A DNA stretch of 10,099 nucleotides from Burkholderiales bacterium (GTDB taxonomy: Bacteria; Pseudomonadota; Gammaproteobacteria; Burkholderiales; JAEUOS01): positions 1 to 10,099 of the forward strand of contig CANGUJ010000107.1 in assembly GCA_947456845.1 (NCBI GenBank). The letters are read 5' to 3'. Made by a program: the position numbers and the translations under genes. The notes below the pieces were generated by a model, which had not been told where the DNA came from, made no database searches, and saw only the letters and a list, made by a program, of their open reading frames with translations. Positions within the stretch are counted from its first letter, which is position 1, and each line of letters begins with the position of its first letter. This document shows, one piece after another, positions 6,116 to 10,099 of this stretch.

Positions 6116-8481
6116 AAGCCCTTGATCGAAATGCACTTGAGGCCATTGATGCCTGGTGGCGCGCCGCCAATTACCTCTCTGTCGGGCAGATCTACCTGCG
6201 TGCCAACCCGCTCTTGCGCGAGCCGCTGGCATTGGCGCACGTCAAGCGCATGTTGCTGGGGCATTGGGGCACCACGCCGGGGCAGAATTTCATCTACGCC
6301 CACTTGAACCGCGTGATCCGCAAGTTCGACCTCGACATGATCTACGTGTGCGGGCCCGGGCACGGCGGGCCGGCGGTGGTGGCCAACACCTATCTTGAAG
6401 GGACCTACAGCGAGGTACACCCGGCGATCAGCCAGGATGTCGAAGGCCTCACGCGGCTGTTTCGCCAGTTCTCGTTTCCCGGCGGCATTCCCAGCCATGC
6501 CTCGCCCGAGTGTCCCGGGTCCATTCATGAGGGGGGTGAACTTGGCTATTCGCTGAGCCACGCCTTCGGCGCCGTGTTCGACAACCCCGACCTGGTAGTG
6601 GCCTGCGTGATCGGCGACGGCGAGGCCGAGACCGGCCCGCTGGCCACCGCCTGGCATTCCAACAAGTTCCTCGATCCCGTGACCGACGGCGCGGTGCTGC
6701 CCATCCTGCACCTGAACGGATACAAGATCGCCAATCCCGCAGTGCTGGCGCGCATTACCCATGAGGAGCTCGATCACCTTTTGCGCGGCTACGGCTGGGA
6801 CCCCTGTTTCGTCGAAGGCGACGACCCGGCCTTGATGCATGAGGCCATGGCCGGGACGCTGGACATCGCCATCACGCGCATCCTCGAATTGCAGGAGGAT
6901 GCGCGTGTATACGGACGCTTCATCCGGCCGCGCTGGCCGATGATCATGCTCGCCACGCCCAAGGGCTGGACCGGGCCGAAGATGGTCGACGGGCAGAAGA
7001 TCGAAGGCACGTTTCGCGCCCACCAGGTGCCGCTGTCGGACCCGGCGGCCCATCCCGGGCACCTTGCCCAGCTGGAAACCTGGTTGCGCAGCTACCGACC
7101 GGAGGAATTGTTCGACGTGAACGGTCGCCTGCTGCCGGAGCTCGCGGCGCTGGCGCCGCTCGGCGATCGCCGCATGGGCGCCAATCCGCATGCCAATGGC
7201 GGCTCGCTGCTCAAGGACCTCATCATGCCGGCGTTTCGCGACTATGCGGTCGATGTGCCGCGGCCCGGCGTGCAGGGCGGCGGCGACACGCGCGTGCTGG
7301 GTCCGTTCCTGCGCGACATCATCGGGAAAAATTCAACAGCGCGCAACTTCCGGGTGTTCGGTCCCGACGAAACCCTGTCCAACGGCCTGGGCGCCGTGTT
7401 TGAAGCAACCGATCGTCAATGGGATGCGGAAGTCATCCCGGATGACGAATTCCTCGCGCCCACCGGTCGGGTGATGGAAATGCTCTCCGAGCACCAGTGC
7501 GAGGGCTGGCTGGAAGGCTACCTGCTGACCGGACGGCATGGCGTGTTCAACTCGTACGAAGCCTTCATCCACATCGTCACCTCGATGTTCAACCAGCATG
7601 CCAAGTGGCTCAAGGTTTCGGCCGGCCTGCCGTGGCGGCGTCCGATCGCCTCGCTCAACTATCTTCTGGCTTCGCATGTCTGGCGCCAGGACCACAATGG
7701 CTTTTCGCATCAGGACCCCGGTTTCATCGACCATGTGGTCAACAAGAAGGCATCGGTGGTGCGCGTCTACCTGCCGCCGGATGCCAACTGCCTGCTGGCA
7801 GTCATGGACCAGTGCCTGCGGAGCCGCCACCTGGTCAACGTGGTCATCGCCGGCAAGCATCCGGCGCCGCAATGGCTGGCGATGGCCGATGCCGCCGACC
7901 ATGTGGTGGCCGGCATCGGCATCTGGCACTGGGCCGGCAATGAAGGCACGGACGGACCGGACATCGTGATGGCCTGCGCCGGTGATGTGCCGACCCTGGA
8001 GACGCTCGCGGCAGTGTCGATCCTGCGGCAGCGCTTGCCGTGGGTGCGGGTGCGGGTGGTCAATGTGGTCGACCTGATGCGCCTGCAACCCGCCGCCGAA
8101 CACCCGCACGGCCTCGATGACACCGCTTTCGAGGCCCTGTTTCCGGTGGGGCGGCCGGTGATTTTCGCGTTTCACGGCTACCCGTGGCTGATCCACCGGC
8201 TCACCTATCGGCGTCCCGGCCAGGAACGCGTGCATGTGCGTGGCTACAAGGAGGAGGGCACCATCACTACCGCTTTCGACATGACCGTACTCAATGACCT
8301 CGATCGATTCCATCTGGTGATGGACGCTGTCGACCGCCTGCCGGCGGCAAGTGAGCAAGGCGCCGCACTCAAGGTGGAACTGGCGGAAAAGCTGAAGGTC
8401 CATCGCACCTGGATAGAACGGGAAGGTGTGGACATGCCGGAGATCAGCGCCTGGCGCTGGCCCGGCATCGCCTGGGGCTAA
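6112..8481 (+). CDS. xfp: Phosphoketolase (xylulose-5-P/fructose-6-P)
   Basis: A 789-residue thiamine-diphosphate enzyme, the usual length for bacterial phosphoketolases. It cleaves xylulose-5-P with phosphate into acetyl-P and glyceraldehyde-3-P; many homologues also cleave fructose-6-P, and the sequence alone does not tell which substrate is preferred. Visible motifs are GHWGTTPGQNF (50-60), CGPGHGGP (80-87), SPECPGSIHEGGELGYSLSH (131-150), the ThDP/Mg2+ motif GDGEAETGP (168-176) with LHLNGYKIANP after it, EGYLLTGRHGVFNSYEAF (468-485) and WRQDHNGFSHQDPGF (524-538), all typical of the family; the C-terminal domain is intact. The start at 6112 is chosen for its GGGA site and ATGA overlap with ackA; ATG at 6097 would add five residues. 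It is the last gene of the operon, and I see no clear terminator in the 65 bases before the converging ATPase gene. Confidence 0.97.
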   Translation: MKALDRNALEAIDAWWRAANYLSVGQIYLRANPLLREPLALAHVKRMLLGHWGTTPGQNFIYAHLNRVIRKFDLDMIYVCGPGHGGPAVVANTYLEGTYSEVHPAISQDVEGLTRLFRQFSFPGGIPSHASPECPGSIHEGGELGYSLSHAFGAVFDNPDLVVACVIGDGEAETGPLATAWHSNKFLDPVTDGAVLPILHLNGYKIANPAVLARITHEELDHLLRGYGWDPCFVEGDDPALMHEAMAGTLDIAITRILELQEDARVYGRFIRPRWPMIMLATPKGWTGPKMVDGQKIEGTFRAHQVPLSDPAAHPGHLAQLETWLRSYRPEELFDVNGRLLPELAALAPLGDRRMGANPHANGGSLLKDLIMPAFRDYAVDVPRPGVQGGGDTRVLGPFLRDIIGKNSTARNFRVFGPDETLSNGLGAVFEATDRQWDAEVIPDDEFLAPTGRVMEMLSEHQCEGWLEGYLLTGRHGVFNSYEAFIHIVTSMFNQHAKWLKVSAGLPWRRPIASLNYLLASHVWRQDHNGFSHQDPGFIDHVVNKKASVVRVYLPPDANCLLAVMDQCLRSRHLVNVVIAGKHPAPQWLAMADAADHVVAGIGIWHWAGNEGTDGPDIVMACAGDVPTLETLAAVSILRQRLPWVRVRVVNVVDLMRLQPAAEHPHGLDDTAFEALFPVGRPVIFAFHGYPWLIHRLTYRRPGQERVHVRGYKEEGTITTAFDMTVLNDLDRFHLVMDAVDRLPAASEQGAALKVELAEKLKVHRTWIEREGVDMPEISAWRWPGIAWG

Positions 8482-8546
8482 GGCGCGTCTTTACGGGAAC
8501 ACCGGCCAATGGCAGGCGTTGGGTAACTTCTTTTGGCGAGCGCCGC
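8482..8546. other. Short convergent gap without a clear terminator
   Basis: This gap lies between the phosphoketolase stop and the stop of the - strand ATPase gene. It holds only weak dyads. AGCGC (8539-8543) and GCGCT (8550-8554) enclose the ATPase stop codon, but no T-run follows on either strand. Termination may be Rho-dependent, or the convergent transcripts may overlap. Confidence 0.4.

Positions 8547-10099
<1,553 letters not shown>

Noticed and set aside
5431..7191. A 586-codon open frame on the - strand
   Set aside because: It is antisense to acetate kinase and phosphoketolase, both intact and conserved on the + strand. The antisense product has no family features.

Overview
The window is GC-rich proteobacterial DNA. 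GC-heavy third codon positions, an Escherichia-type MgtA and long antisense open frames all fit a beta- or gammaproteobacterium such as Burkholderiales, Rhodocyclales or Xanthomonadales. The sequence alone does not fix the genus. I see no IS element, phage gene, CRISPR array, tRNA or rRNA. The genes look like chromosomal metabolic and ion-homeostasis genes.

Layout, left to right. (1) A PRC-barrel domain protein on the + strand. (2) A convergent intergenic stretch (374-542) with a run of inverted repeats, the last a strong candidate bidirectional terminator. (3) On the - strand, a complete MgtA-type Mg2+ P-type ATPase, preceded 10 bases upstream in its own direction by a 75-residue protein with two membrane segments; the two probably form an operon. 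(4) A divergent regulatory region of about 200 bases (3514-3712). (5) A tight + strand operon: transaldolase, acetate kinase, phosphoketolase. (6) On the - strand, converging on phosphoketolase, the C-terminal two thirds or so of a second P-type ATPase that runs off the right edge.

The central operon makes biochemical sense. Phosphoketolase splits xylulose-5-P (and in many homologues fructose-6-P) with phosphate to give acetyl-P. Acetate kinase turns acetyl-P and ADP into acetate and ATP. Transaldolase rearranges sugar phosphates to feed or relieve the phosphoketolase. With a transketolase encoded elsewhere this would give a bifid-shunt-like or pentose phosphoketolase route. The acetate kinase/phosphoketolase junction is an ATGA overlap, and the transaldolase/acetate kinase gap is only a few bases, so translational coupling is likely. 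The two flanking P-type ATPases use ATP to move cations; any functional link with the ATP-yielding operon is speculation from position.

The encoded families are largely known. The points most worth checking are: the small membrane protein placed directly before mgtA; the unassigned ion specificity of the right-hand ATPase; a probable TTG start for transaldolase beneath a dyad that abuts its Shine-Dalgarno sequence; and the tandem dyads between the PRC-barrel gene and mgtA. I did not find an evident undescribed multi-gene system here.
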